Origin: CAZVPF01 sp964628195 | GTDB lineage: Bacteria > Planctomycetota > Phycisphaerae > Sedimentisphaerales > Anaerohalosphaeraceae | Direction: 5' to 3' | DNA: 64,000 nucleotides | NCBI GenBank assembly: GCA_964628195.1 | Contig: CAZVPF010000004.1 | Span: 104,044-168,043, forward strand | Part shown: positions 44,069 to 52,728 of the stretch, in pieces | Position numbering within the stretch: the first letter of the stretch is position 1 | How the letters are laid out: every line of letters begins with the position of its first letter | Notes under the pieces: model-generated | Told to the model about the DNA's origin: nothing | Seen by the model: the letters and a program-made list of their open reading frames with translations, nothing else | Databases searched by the model: none | Program-made: the position numbers and the translations under genes

Positions 44069-44451
44069 AGCAGAAAAAGGTCACGGTTGGTTTTACGGAC
44101 CACAATTCCCTCGGGCCGTTTTTCTAAATACCAGGTGCTTAAATTATTAGCTTGATCTTGCAGAACCCGGAAATACTGTTCGGGTTCTTTTTATGCGCAA
44201 AAAAAAGACAAAGATGTTAAAGTATGTCTTTAATTTGGGCCAATTCATCAGTTTATTGCAAGATTATAGATTAGAGCTTGACATTTTAGAATAAACTCTA
44301 TAGTTATTAAGGTATATAGCAGCCTTTTGCATCTTTTTTAGAAGTTTTGCTTCCGGGCAGGAAAAAGGACATATTAGAAAACTTTTTATTGATCGAGTCT
44401 GTATATATGAAAAGAATGTATATATGGCTTGATGTGTAAGGAGGCATGATC
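44069..44451. other. Intergenic region before the chemotaxis hybrid gene
   Basis: About 380 bp. It holds the terminator of the acidic protein gene (44162-44192), a possible promoter TTGACA (44278-44283) with TATAGT (44299-44304, 15-bp spacer), and the AAGGAGG ribosome site at 44438-44444. Confidence 0.5.
44162..44192 (+). terminator. Rho-independent terminator behind the acidic protein gene
   Basis: AGAACCCG (44162-44169) and CGGGTTCT (44181-44188) form an 8-bp stem with an 11-nt loop, then TTTTT. Confidence 0.82.
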
Positions 44452-47400
44452 ATGGCAGATCAGTCTGAGCAGGTTGAAGAAAAGGCCCAGCAAAACATTG
44501 AGGCACAAAAAGCAGGCAGCCCCGATGCTCCATCTCACGTCGTCGGAATAGGCGCATCTGCGGGAGGGCTTGAGGCTCTTGAGACTTTTTTCCGTAAAAC
44601 GGATAACGATACTGGTCTTGCTTTTGTGGTTGTTCAGCACCTTTCGCCGGATTTTAAGAGTCTTATGGATGAGTTGCTTTCACGTCACACGAGTATGCCT
44701 GTCAATCGTGTCGAGGACGGGATGTTCGTTAAAAAGAACAATATTTACCTGATCCCGCCCAAGAAAGATATGGTTATTTCGGGCGGCAAACTGCTTTTGC
44801 GTGACAAGGACCCTCATCAAGGTCTTTCCCTGCCAATTGACATTTTTTTCCGCTCCCTTGCCAAAGACTGCGGTGACAGGGCGATAGGGATAGTTCTTTC
44901 GGGGACCGGCAGCGACGGTTCGCGGGGTATTATGGACATCCACGAGGCGGGGGGGCTGGTCATGGTTCAGGACGAAGGTTCTGCGAAGTTTGACGGGATG
45001 CCCAGCAGCGCCATAAGGACCGGCATATCGGATTACATTATATCCCCTGAACGGATGCCTGCTGTGCTGCTGAAATTTACAAATCACCCGCTTTCGCAGG
45101 GTTCCCAGCTTGAAGATGAATCAGCTGAGCCCGAAAACGGGGGTTTCAGCAAGATATTCACCATGCTTAAAAACGCTTACAGGATTGATTTTAATCATTA
45201 TAAAATGAGCACTATAGGCAGACGGATCGAAAGGCGGATGTCTTTTCACCGATACAAGCGGCTGGAAGATTATGTTAATTTTCTTGAGAGTAATAAGGAA
45301 GAGCTTGATTCGCTCTACAAGGACCTGCTTATCGGTGTGACCAAGTTTTTCCGCGACCCTGAGGCTTTTGATTTTCTTAAGAGCGAGGTCATTCCTAAAA
45401 TAATCAAAAGCGCGGACAAAAACGATGAGATCAGGGTTTGGGTGCCGGGCTGCGCCACCGGTGAGGAGATTTATTCCATAGCCATCATCTTCCATGAATG
45501 CTGTGAGGGGCTTGAATCGCATCCCGGGATAAAGATATTTGCAACCGACATACATCGTGAACTTCTGGATTTCGCCGCGGCTGGGGTGTTTTCTGAGACA
45601 ACGATGGAAAATGTTTCAAATGAAAGACTTGAAAAGTTTTTCCTTCATGAAGGCCAGGAGTACCAGATAAAGCCCGAACTTCGCAAGATGGTTGTTTTCG
45701 CTGAGCATAATGTGATCAAGGATCCTCCTTTTACCAAGATCGACCTTATAAGCTGCCGAAATCTGCTGATATACTTCATGCCCAATACACAGAAGAAAGT
45801 TATTTCGCTGTTCCATTTTGCCCTTAAGACCCACGGTATACTCTTCCTCGGACCAAGCGAGTCGATCGGTGGTCTTGAGAGCGAATTCGAGAACCTTAAT
45901 CACCGCTGGAAATTTTTCTCCAAGAGAAGGGACGTGCGGCTGCCTGTTTCCATGCGTTTTCCCGGCGGCCCGGACAAAAACGTTGTTCCGCATACTTTGC
46001 AGCAATCAAATCAGCCGGCTTACACCGGTGATCTGAGGCTTTCAAGGGCATACGATTCGCTCCTTGAGAAATTCATCCCGCCCAGTGTTCTGGTCAATGA
46101 GAACATGGAGGTTGTGCATATGTTCGGCGATGCTTATCGCTATTTCCGGCACAGCTCAGGCAGGACCAGGCTTGATATTATCAATATGTCGCAGGGGGAC
46201 CTTAAAATAGCAATCACTACGGCGATAAACCGGGTCAAGAAAAATAACGAGCCCGTGAACTACAAGAACATCAGGGTCACCGTTGACAATGTCGATCAAT
46301 ATGTAAGGCTTCGCGTCGAACCGATAAGAGAAAAGAATATCAATTCTTTGTTTTACCTGGTTTCGGTCGAAGCCATCAAGCAGATCGAAAAGCCCGCACC
46401 TGCGGAAGAAAGTGAAGATTCAGGTTTCAATGTCGACGAACAGTCGACAAAACGAATAAGCGATCTTGAACAGGAACTTCAGTATACGAAAGAAAATCTT
46501 CAGGCGACAGTAGAAGAACTGGAGACCAGTAACGAGGAGCTCCAGGCGAGCAACGAGGAGCTTATGGCCAGCAACGAGGAACTTCAGAGCACCAACGAAG
46601 AGCTTCATTCAGTCAACGAAGAACTTTACACAGTTAACGGTGAATATGAGCGCAAGATAGATGAGCTAACAGAGATTACCAATGATATGGACAACCTGCT
46701 CAAGAGCACCAAGATAGGGACGGTCTTTCTCGATAAAGAGCTTCGAATAAGGAAGTTCACGCCTGCGATTGCCCATTCTTTCAACCTGCTGCCGCAGGAC
46801 GTAGGCAGGCCCATCGACCATATTTCTTATAACATAGTGGGCAACCCCGGTTTGATGAATGACATTCGCCAGGTTCTCGGCGGCGGAGAAATAGTCGAAA
46901 GAGAGGTTAAAAACCACCAGGGCAAATGGTTCGTTAAGAGGATACTTCCTTATTATAACGAAGGAGGCATTTGTGAGGGTGTGGTTCTGACGTTTGTTGA
47001 TATTTCGCAGATAAAAGAAGCGGAAAAAGCCGTAAACGAAAGCTCAGAGAGGTTCCGAAAGCTTGTCGAAAATATGCCTGCGGTTCTTTACACTGCAAAG
47101 ATCGACGATCAATATTCCGTTACTTATGTCAACAGGCACATTGAAAAGATACTTGGTTACGATTGCGATCAGTTCATTAAAGACAGTAACGGTTGGCTGA
47201 ACATTATACATCCTGATTATGCCGATAAGTATAAAGAAGCTGTAGAAAAAGCAAAAGGCAGTAAATCACATATATCACTTGAATACGAGGTGAGAAACTC
47301 TCATGGCGTTTACCAGTGGGTCAAAGATGAGAGCGATATCATCTTTGACGAGAATGAGTGCCCGCTTTACATACAGGGCATCATCTCTGAGATAACGAAA

Positions 47401-47817
47401 AGGAAAATCGCGGAATTTGAACTTTCTGAAAGTGAGAAAATGCTTCGTGAGGCTTCCGAAGCCAGCCTCGATGCTTTATTTATTCTCAATTCTTTGCGAA
47501 ATGAGAACGGCAAAGTTGTCGACTTCGAATTTGTTCACGTAAACTCCCAGGCTGAGCAGTTGATGGAGATAAACAGGCAGGAGCTTATCGGGAAATGCCT
47601 GTGCGAAGTATTGCCCGTATACCGAAGTTCCGGGATGTTCGATAAGTTTGCACGTGTTCCCGATGACGGTCAGCCGGTTAAAGGCGAGGTTGAAATGGAT
47701 TGCCCGCCGTTCAAGGAAAAGCGTCTTTTTCACCAGGCTGTTAAGGTTGGTGACGGGATTGCGATAACGGCCCGTATTAATTGTTTAAAGTGTCTCCATA
47801 GTCCCGCGGACAACTGA
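44452..47817 (+). CDS. CheB-CheR-PAS hybrid sensor without kinase domain
   Basis: A 1121-residue soluble protein. Residues about 28-205 are a CheB methylesterase without receiver (VGIGASAGGLEALE, VVQHLSPDF, LSGTGSDGSRG: Ser, His, Asp of the triad). About 230-490 is a CheR methyltransferase (WVPGCATGEEIYSIAI, LISCRNLLIYFM). A long coiled coil at about 667-745 has the ELQASNEEL-type repeats known from this fusion. Three PAS-like domains follow to the end; no histidine kinase is present. ATG 44452 is chosen over ATG 44446 because the AAGGAGG spacing fits. Neighbours are a PilZ protein and response regulators, suggesting a signalling role outside classical chemotaxis. Confidence 0.92.
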   Translation: MADQSEQVEEKAQQNIEAQKAGSPDAPSHVVGIGASAGGLEALETFFRKTDNDTGLAFVVVQHLSPDFKSLMDELLSRHTSMPVNRVEDGMFVKKNNIYLIPPKKDMVISGGKLLLRDKDPHQGLSLPIDIFFRSLAKDCGDRAIGIVLSGTGSDGSRGIMDIHEAGGLVMVQDEGSAKFDGMPSSAIRTGISDYIISPERMPAVLLKFTNHPLSQGSQLEDESAEPENGGFSKIFTMLKNAYRIDFNHYKMSTIGRRIERRMSFHRYKRLEDYVNFLESNKEELDSLYKDLLIGVTKFFRDPEAFDFLKSEVIPKIIKSADKNDEIRVWVPGCATGEEIYSIAIIFHECCEGLESHPGIKIFATDIHRELLDFAAAGVFSETTMENVSNERLEKFFLHEGQEYQIKPELRKMVVFAEHNVIKDPPFTKIDLISCRNLLIYFMPNTQKKVISLFHFALKTHGILFLGPSESIGGLESEFENLNHRWKFFSKRRDVRLPVSMRFPGGPDKNVVPHTLQQSNQPAYTGDLRLSRAYDSLLEKFIPPSVLVNENMEVVHMFGDAYRYFRHSSGRTRLDIINMSQGDLKIAITTAINRVKKNNEPVNYKNIRVTVDNVDQYVRLRVEPIREKNINSLFYLVSVEAIKQIEKPAPAEESEDSGFNVDEQSTKRISDLEQELQYTKENLQATVEELETSNEELQASNEELMASNEELQSTNEELHSVNEELYTVNGEYERKIDELTEITNDMDNLLKSTKIGTVFLDKELRIRKFTPAIAHSFNLLPQDVGRPIDHISYNIVGNPGLMNDIRQVLGGGEIVEREVKNHQGKWFVKRILPYYNEGGICEGVVLTFVDISQIKEAEKAVNESSERFRKLVENMPAVLYTAKIDDQYSVTYVNRHIEKILGYDCDQFIKDSNGWLNIIHPDYADKYKEAVEKAKGSKSHISLEYEVRNSHGVYQWVKDESDIIFDENECPLYIQGIISEITKRKIAEFELSESEKMLREASEASLDALFILNSLRNENGKVVDFEFVHVNSQAEQLMEINRQELIGKCLCEVLPVYRSSGMFDKFARVPDDGQPVKGEVEMDCPPFKEKRLFHQAVKVGDGIAITARINCLKCLHSPADN

Positions 47818-48404
47818 AAGCCTGCATGGTCCTGTAATGTTTTAGAATAAAAAAAATAATTATAGGACTTCCTGAATTGATTATCGGAACTTTTAATCAT
47901 GCCCTCATTGCCTGGGTGATATCATTTTATTCGCTGTTAAATCATGTAAGCCCGGCTGCAGATAATTAATATTTATATGACCGGTTGTCTTAACCTGCCT
48001 TACCAGCCTGAAATCAATACTATATAGTTTTTATATGTAAATCCGGCACTAATTGCGAATTTTGGTATATTCAATTCTATAGACGCGCATAAATCTTATG
48101 GCTTCAAAAATTATAGGTCCTTTGTGAGAACTTATAGGACCATAAGATGGTAACAAATAATAATGATAAAAAATTTTTCAAATCAGTAATACTTCCTGTT
48201 TAGTAACACAATACCCCGTTCATGAGTTTATTACTGGACCAAAATTTTTGAGAATGATTTTATCGGACAAATATCAAACCGGAACTTAAGGCATTTTGCT
48301 TTCGGTGCTAAAGAAATAAATTCTCAGGCCGAGTTTAATAAACGGATTTTGAGTTAAAAGATAGTAAATATATTAATGTCCGATTTTTTTGAGGGGGCAA
48401 AAAA
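47818..48404. other. Long intergenic region before the PilZ gene
   Basis: About 590 bp, very AT-rich, no plausible gene. It holds a large inverted repeat (48093-48148) and three copies of TTATAGG (47860, 48111, 48132). I looked for a c-di-GMP (GEMM) riboswitch and found no match. The GAGGGGG ribosome site of the next gene is near its end. Confidence 0.55.
48093..48148. repeat. Compound inverted repeat upstream of the PilZ gene
   Basis: ATCTTATGG (48093-48101) and CCATAAGAT (48140-48148) are perfect 9-bp arms. Within them GGTCCT (48116-48121) and AGGACC (48136-48141) form an inner stem that shares two bases with the outer one. No U-run follows, so it is more like an operator or leader RNA structure than a terminator. 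Confidence 0.45.
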
Positions 48405-48809
48405 ATGAGTAAGAAGAACATGAAATGGGAACGCAGAAAAGAGCAGCGAAAACAATGTGACTATAAACACATATTTTATTCAGTTGCCGAAAACGGGCGA
48501 AAAGGTGTCGGCTGGCTTAACGATCAGTCCCTGTCAGGCATATCATTTGTGACGCTGAGCGGGCAGCACCTGAATTGGGGGCAGGACCTGAAGATATGTT
48601 TTCCCAGAATAGAGCGGTTACTGTCCTGTAAGATAGTGCGGATCAGCAAACTTGACAAGTCGCGTTATGTAATCGGCTGCAAAAAAGAGGTTCCGAATGA
48701 AGTTGTTCTTCCCGGTAAACCCCGCAGAAAGATAGCCGATAGCAGGCTCAAGTTCCAAAAAACCGATTATGTGAATTCTTTGCGCGATTACGAACTTCAG
48801 GCCTGCTGA
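48405..48809 (+). CDS. PilZ-domain protein (c-di-GMP effector candidate)
   Basis: A 134-residue single-domain PilZ protein. The two c-di-GMP motifs are both present: ERRKEQRKQ (RxxxR) at about residues 9-17 and NDQSLSGISF (D/NxSxxG) near 40. A strand-rich core follows (LKICFPRIERLLSCKIVRI). PilZ proteins bind c-di-GMP and control motility, exopolysaccharide or surface attachment. The C-terminal 35 residues are basic and unassigned. It lies between the chemotaxis hybrid and three response regulator genes on the other strand. Confidence 0.86.
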   Translation: MSKKNMKWERRKEQRKQCDYKHIFYSVAENGRKGVGWLNDQSLSGISFVTLSGQHLNWGQDLKICFPRIERLLSCKIVRISKLDKSRYVIGCKKEVPNEVVLPGKPRRKIADSRLKFQKTDYVNSLRDYELQAC

Positions 48810-48852
48810 GTTATGCTCTGCTTTGAATCAGCGGCGGATAAACAGGCACAGC

Positions 48853-49512
48853 CTAAAAGGATGCAATGCCGGTTCGAATCGCGTATTTGATCAGTTCAGC
48901 CTGGCTGTTGAATTTCAGCTTGTGCATTATGTCGCGCCTGCAGGCATCAATGGTTTTGGAACTGACGTTCAGGTTTACGGCGATTTCCTTACTCGAGCAT
49001 CCTTCCGACAACTGCCTGATTACTTCGTATTCACGGTCCGTGAGATTTTTGCCCTGGCCTTCAGCCTCGGCGGAAAATTCACTTACGTAAGTATCGACCA
49101 GTATTTCCTTACTCCGTGGGCAGATATAAACCTGGTCGTCGGAAACGGCGCGGATAGCTTCGAGCAGATCCTCGAGTCCCGATTCCTTGACTATAAAACC
49201 TGAAGCGCCGGCACGAAGTGTCTGAGCAATTATATGTTTATGTGTTTGCCCCGAAAGGGCGATAACTTTCAGGTCCTTGTATTTGTTCTTGATTTTAGAA
49301 AACATGGATATCGAGTCTTCTTCGGGCACGTTCAGGTCCAGCAGAACTATGTCCGGTTTTTTTGACTTGACCATCTCGAACAGCGTCTCGCTGTCGTTGC
49401 AGGTTCCCGCCAGTTTCATGTCATCCTGGTTGTCGATCAACGGTGCAATACCGTCTATTAACATTTGATGCCGCTGTGCCAGAATTAAGTTGATCTTTTT
49501 GTTTTTTCTCAT
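48853..49512 (-). CDS. NarL/LuxR-type response regulator with altered acidic pocket
   Basis: A 219-residue protein: receiver domain (about 1-120) and LuxR-type HTH (about 150-210: LTDREYEVIRQLSEG, SSKEIAVNLNVSSKTIDA). The phospho-acceptor Asp is retained in IVLLDLNVPEED and the Lys in GFIVKESGLE. The strand-1 acidic pair, normally ADD, reads LILAQRHQ, so both Mg-binding acids are lost. Phosphorylation may therefore be weak or replaced by another signal. ATG 49512 follows CAGGGTGAAAA. The HTH is clearly related to the regulator at 50267-50914. Confidence 0.85.
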   Translation of the reverse strand: MRKNKKINLILAQRHQMLIDGIAPLIDNQDDMKLAGTCNDSETLFEMVKSKKPDIVLLDLNVPEEDSISMFSKIKNKYKDLKVIALSGQTHKHIIAQTLRAGASGFIVKESGLEDLLEAIRAVSDDQVYICPRSKEILVDTYVSEFSAEAEGQGKNLTDREYEVIRQLSEGCSSKEIAVNLNVSSKTIDACRRDIMHKLKFNSQAELIKYAIRTGIASF

Positions 49513-49660
49513 TTTTTCACCCTGTCTGTTAGCATAAATACAATTTACCAATAAATTATACGCTTAGATACAAGTATTAGGCTTTTTAATATTAGAATTT
49601 AAGCCAAAAAGTTATCCCAAACACCATGATATTGCTGCAAAGATACATATAGCTTCCAAT

Positions 49661-50116
49661 TTAGAAAGACGCGAGGTAATCTTTCGCCCATGCTTTTAAG
49701 AATGTATCGCAATAATACCATTCGCCCGTTTTAACACATTTAAGTGCGTAATGCAATTCATGCGACGGACATGATTTTAAAATAACTCCTTCAATTCGGT
49801 TTTGGATAACCTCGTGAACATTTCCCGGCAGAATGCTCCCGCAATACAAAATAACCCTTTGTTCGGGATCTTTATCCTTTAAGATCAAGGACGATTCTAT
49901 GCCGTTCATTTCAGGCATGTTCATGTCCATTACAACGATATCAGGCTTGAGGCGGGGGACGTTGCTTACAGCCTCCTTGCCCGAAAAAGCTGTACCTTTA
50001 ACAGCAACGTCATCCCAGTCTGAGATCATAAGTTTCAGACTTTCGATGAGCTCCTTATCGTCGTCTACCAGGAATATTGAAACAACAAGTTTCTCAAAAC
50101 CACTATTCATTTTCAT
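49661..50116 (-). CDS. Receiver-only response regulator (NarL-like, HTH missing)
   Basis: A 151-residue receiver domain with the full active site: SIFLVDDDKELIESL (acid pair), DIVVMDMNMPEMNGIE (phospho-acceptor), ILYCGS (Thr/Ser position), VILKSCPS (Lys). The receiver resembles the NarL-type receivers nearby, but the frame ends (WAKDYLASF) before an HTH, so it would act by protein contact only. Its C-terminal ending is short and shows no frameshift remnant of an HTH after the stop by eye. The start is ATG 50116 or ATG 50110. Confidence 0.82.
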   Translation of the reverse strand: MKMNSGFEKLVVSIFLVDDDKELIESLKLMISDWDDVAVKGTAFSGKEAVSNVPRLKPDIVVMDMNMPEMNGIESSLILKDKDPEQRVILYCGSILPGNVHEVIQNRIEGVILKSCPSHELHYALKCVKTGEWYYCDTFLKAWAKDYLASF

Positions 50117-50266
50117 CTGTATCCGGATATATTATTATCAACTTTTATCCGTTTAGTGGTAATAGTTATTAGCTTTTTTGAAAAGTTTTTAACTTCATTT
50201 GGCAGTTGAGTTTAAGTTGCCCAATTTAACGAAGATTCAGGTGTGAAAGGCCTGCGGAAACAGGTG

Positions 50267-50914
50267 TCAGTCGAGGGAAGCAATACCGTTTTTAACGGCA
50301 AATTTTACAAGACCGGCAACGCTGTGTATGTTTAGTTTTTCCATTATTTTTCTTCTGCGGGCGTCAACGGTTTTTGGACTTATATTGAGCTTAGAGGCAA
50401 TTTCTTTCGTGTTAAGTCCCTGGGTGATGTAAGCAAGTACTATAGTTTCTTTTTCAGTAAGCGACCGTGAGAAATCGCCGTCGCTCAGGTTCAAATTTAC
50501 GTATTCATCAACTATCATGTGTGACATAATCGAGCAGATATAAATCTGGTTCTGCAGAACTTTGTTCATCGCTTCTCTGAGTTCATGTCCTGCTCGGTGC
50601 TTAAGTATGTATCCTTTGGCACCGGCACGGAGCATTTTTGACAGGAAATCCTTACGTGCGTATGCCGAAAGGACGAGCACTTTCGAACCTGAATTTCGTG
50701 TGAGTATATTTTTGGTTGCTTCAATGCCGTCGCTTTCTGGCATCTTAACATCCATTACGATTATATCCGGATCAAACTCGCAGCTTTTCTCGGCTGCCTC
50801 GAAACCATTAGCGGCTTCGGCTACAACGGAAAAGTGACCGTCTTTTTCTATTACATGCCGCAGGCCCTGCCTGACGATTGTATGGTCGTCGGCGATAAGT
50901 ACGCTTGTGCTCAT
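50267..50914 (-). CDS. NarL/LuxR-type response regulator
   Basis: A 215-residue two-domain regulator. Receiver: VLIADDHTIVRQGL (acid pair), DIIVMDVKMPESDGIE (phospho-acceptor), KVLVLSAYA, GYILKHRAG (Lys). LuxR-type HTH: LTEKETIVLAYITQGLNTKE, then SPKTVDARRRKIMEKL. All key residues are intact. It binds DNA as a dimer after phosphorylation in known relatives. The kinase is not adjacent; the partial histidine kinase at the right edge and the CheB-CheR hybrid are possible but unproven partners. It is transcribed toward the other two regulators, with gaps of 108-150 bp. Confidence 0.9.
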   Translation of the reverse strand: MSTSVLIADDHTIVRQGLRHVIEKDGHFSVVAEAANGFEAAEKSCEFDPDIIVMDVKMPESDGIEATKNILTRNSGSKVLVLSAYARKDFLSKMLRAGAKGYILKHRAGHELREAMNKVLQNQIYICSIMSHMIVDEYVNLNLSDGDFSRSLTEKETIVLAYITQGLNTKEIASKLNISPKTVDARRRKIMEKLNIHSVAGLVKFAVKNGIASLD

Positions 50915-51030
50915 GGTCCCCCCATGAAGTTATTTCATTATATAAATGTCTTTACTGCGGATTTATCGGCAAAACCAGTTGCCGATTTAATCAAATATTG
51001 CAAAAAAGGGGGGCTGTCCGTCACCGTTGC

Positions 51031-51456
51031 TTATTTGTAGGCCTGTTCGGGGTCAAAGACTTTTTCCGCAATTGTTTTTAGAGATTTACCGTCATGTGCG
51101 ACTTGCCGGTAAAAACAGGATTGATATCCTACGTGGCACTGACCTTCGTCGACTTTGACTTTGAGTATCAGGCAGTCCTGGTCACAGTCAACGAGGATTG
51201 ATTTGACCTTTTGGACATGGCCGCTCTGCTCGCCTTTTTTCCAAAGTTTGTTTCTGCTGCGGCTGAAAAATACTGCGTTTCCTGTTTCGATAGTCATTTT
51301 CAGCGCTTCGTCATTCATATATGCGACCATCAGGACGTCATTAGTGTCGGCGTCCTGTGAAATGGCTGTAATCAGGCCTTTGTCGTCAAACTTAGGCATG
51401 AATTCGCTACCCTGTTCCCGCAATTTCTTTTCATTTGACACTTCAAAAATCTCCAT
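51031..51456 (-). CDS. hisI: Phosphoribosyl-AMP cyclohydrolase
   Basis: A 141-residue histidine-pathway enzyme opening the adenine ring of phosphoribosyl-AMP. Zn/Mg motifs: LVDCDQDCLILKV and GQCHVGYQSCFYRQV, with TGNAVFFSRSRNKLWKKGEQ at the centre. ATG 51456 gives the common longer N-terminus with FMPKFDDKGL; ATG 51399 would also give a complete domain. No other his gene is in the window, so this is a detached copy of the pathway. Confidence 0.92.
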   Translation of the reverse strand: MEIFEVSNEKKLREQGSEFMPKFDDKGLITAISQDADTNDVLMVAYMNDEALKMTIETGNAVFFSRSRNKLWKKGEQSGHVQKVKSILVDCDQDCLILKVKVDEGQCHVGYQSCFYRQVAHDGKSLKTIAEKVFDPEQAYK

Positions 51457-51538
51457 GAGTTTGTTAATATTTCCAAGGTATGAATATGCTTCTAACAATT
51501 GTTGTAAGGAAAAACAAGCTTTTTTAAGGAAAGAGGAT

Positions 51539-52621
51539 TTGAGCGGGCAAAAAAGTTCTTCTTTGAGGTCACACCTCGGGCATGCCGTTCGTATTTTTGT
51601 CGCGATTGGGGCGATTTTCCTCGTTTTCAGAAATGAGGACCTTTCACACCTTATTGATATATTAATGGGTATAAATCCTGGAATTATTTTTTTGGGTTTT
51701 CTTGCTTATTATATCGGCCAGTTGATGTTTGTATTAAGGTGGAGACTTATCCTGTCCGTTCAGGCGATACATATCAGCGTTTTGGCAGGTCTTAAACTGC
51801 ACTTTCTTGGTCTGTTTTATAACAATTGTCTTCCCAGCAGTGTTGGCGGTGATGTGCTTCGTGCCTGGTATGTAACGCACCACTGCCCCCGGGATAAACG
51901 GTTGGAAGCGGCATTGTCGGTACTTGTGGACCGTTTTGTCGGGTTAAGTGGGATGATTATTATGGCATTGGCTGCATGGTGGCTTGTTCCTGTGCCCGCA
52001 CAAGAAAATACTGCCGAAAGTGCCGGAAACAGCCAAACGAGCGGTTTTTTTGAAAAGATAGTCGAATACCGCTATTTCATAATATCTGCAATCTGCATTT
52101 TTGCAGGAATGGTTGTGGTTTTTTTGCTTATTCCTAAGGGCAGAAGGGCTGTTAAAAAGATATATTCGCTTATCCGTGAGAAATTCCATGCGTTTTTCTT
52201 AAAGACGGTTACGGCTTTGAAACTATACCTGAAAAAGCCTTTCACAGTTCTTTGTGCTTATCTGCTGTCATTTTTATGCCAGGCATTTCCGATACTTGGG
52301 CTCTATTTTATTGGTAAAGATATAGGCCTTGATGCACATATTAAGTATTATTATGTGCTTTTTCCAGTTTCCTGGATGCTTGGTGCGGTCCCGATAAGTA
52401 TTGGGGGAATTGGTATTATGGAGGGATGGGTAAAGATAATGTTCGCAAAGGTTTCAGCCGCTAATGAGGCGAAATCAGCGGTTATAGCGATTTGTCAGCG
52501 GATAATTTGGCTTGTTGGGTCGCTTCCCGGAGTTGTGATTCATATTTCAGGGGCGCATCTGCCACGCAGTGAAGCCTTAAAAGAGGAGTTTTTTGTTGAC
52601 GATGTCCGAAAAGCAGATTAG
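51539..52621 (+). CDS. Lysylphosphatidylglycerol synthetase-type membrane protein (flippase-like, no synthetase domain)
   Basis: A 360-residue integral membrane protein of the UPF0104/LPG-synthase transmembrane family, with about eight helices. Typical stretches: FLGFLAYYIGQLMFVLRWRL, GLFYNNCLPSSVGGDVLRAW, and the late PISIGGIGIMEGWVKIM. The family includes MprF-like flippases and proteins of glycan pathways; without the catalytic domain a lipid-handling role is inferred. TTG 51539 is the start, given the AAGGAAAGAGG before it and the conserved basic N-terminus. The frame also runs back over hisI, but that part is not coding. Confidence 0.78.
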   Translation: MSGQKSSSLRSHLGHAVRIFVAIGAIFLVFRNEDLSHLIDILMGINPGIIFLGFLAYYIGQLMFVLRWRLILSVQAIHISVLAGLKLHFLGLFYNNCLPSSVGGDVLRAWYVTHHCPRDKRLEAALSVLVDRFVGLSGMIIMALAAWWLVPVPAQENTAESAGNSQTSGFFEKIVEYRYFIISAICIFAGMVVVFLLIPKGRRAVKKIYSLIREKFHAFFLKTVTALKLYLKKPFTVLCAYLLSFLCQAFPILGLYFIGKDIGLDAHIKYYYVLFPVSWMLGAVPISIGGIGIMEGWVKIMFAKVSAANEAKSAVIAICQRIIWLVGSLPGVVIHISGAHLPRSEALKEEFFVDDVRKAD

Positions 52622-52728
52622 AATTGCCTGTTAGTGAATTGTTAGTTTTTTTGAATAAATTACTCGATAAGTTCGGGTATTAACGATACTTATAAATAAA
52701 ATAGCAAAGGACTGTTTCAGCGGGCCAA

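Noticed and set aside
47818..48404. Possible c-di-GMP (GEMM) riboswitch before the PilZ gene
   Set aside because: The conserved GEMM core is not present by eye.
48871..48880. GGTTCGAATC, a tRNA T-loop-like sequence
   Set aside because: No acceptor, D- or anticodon stems around it; it lies in the C-terminal coding sequence of the NarL-type regulator.
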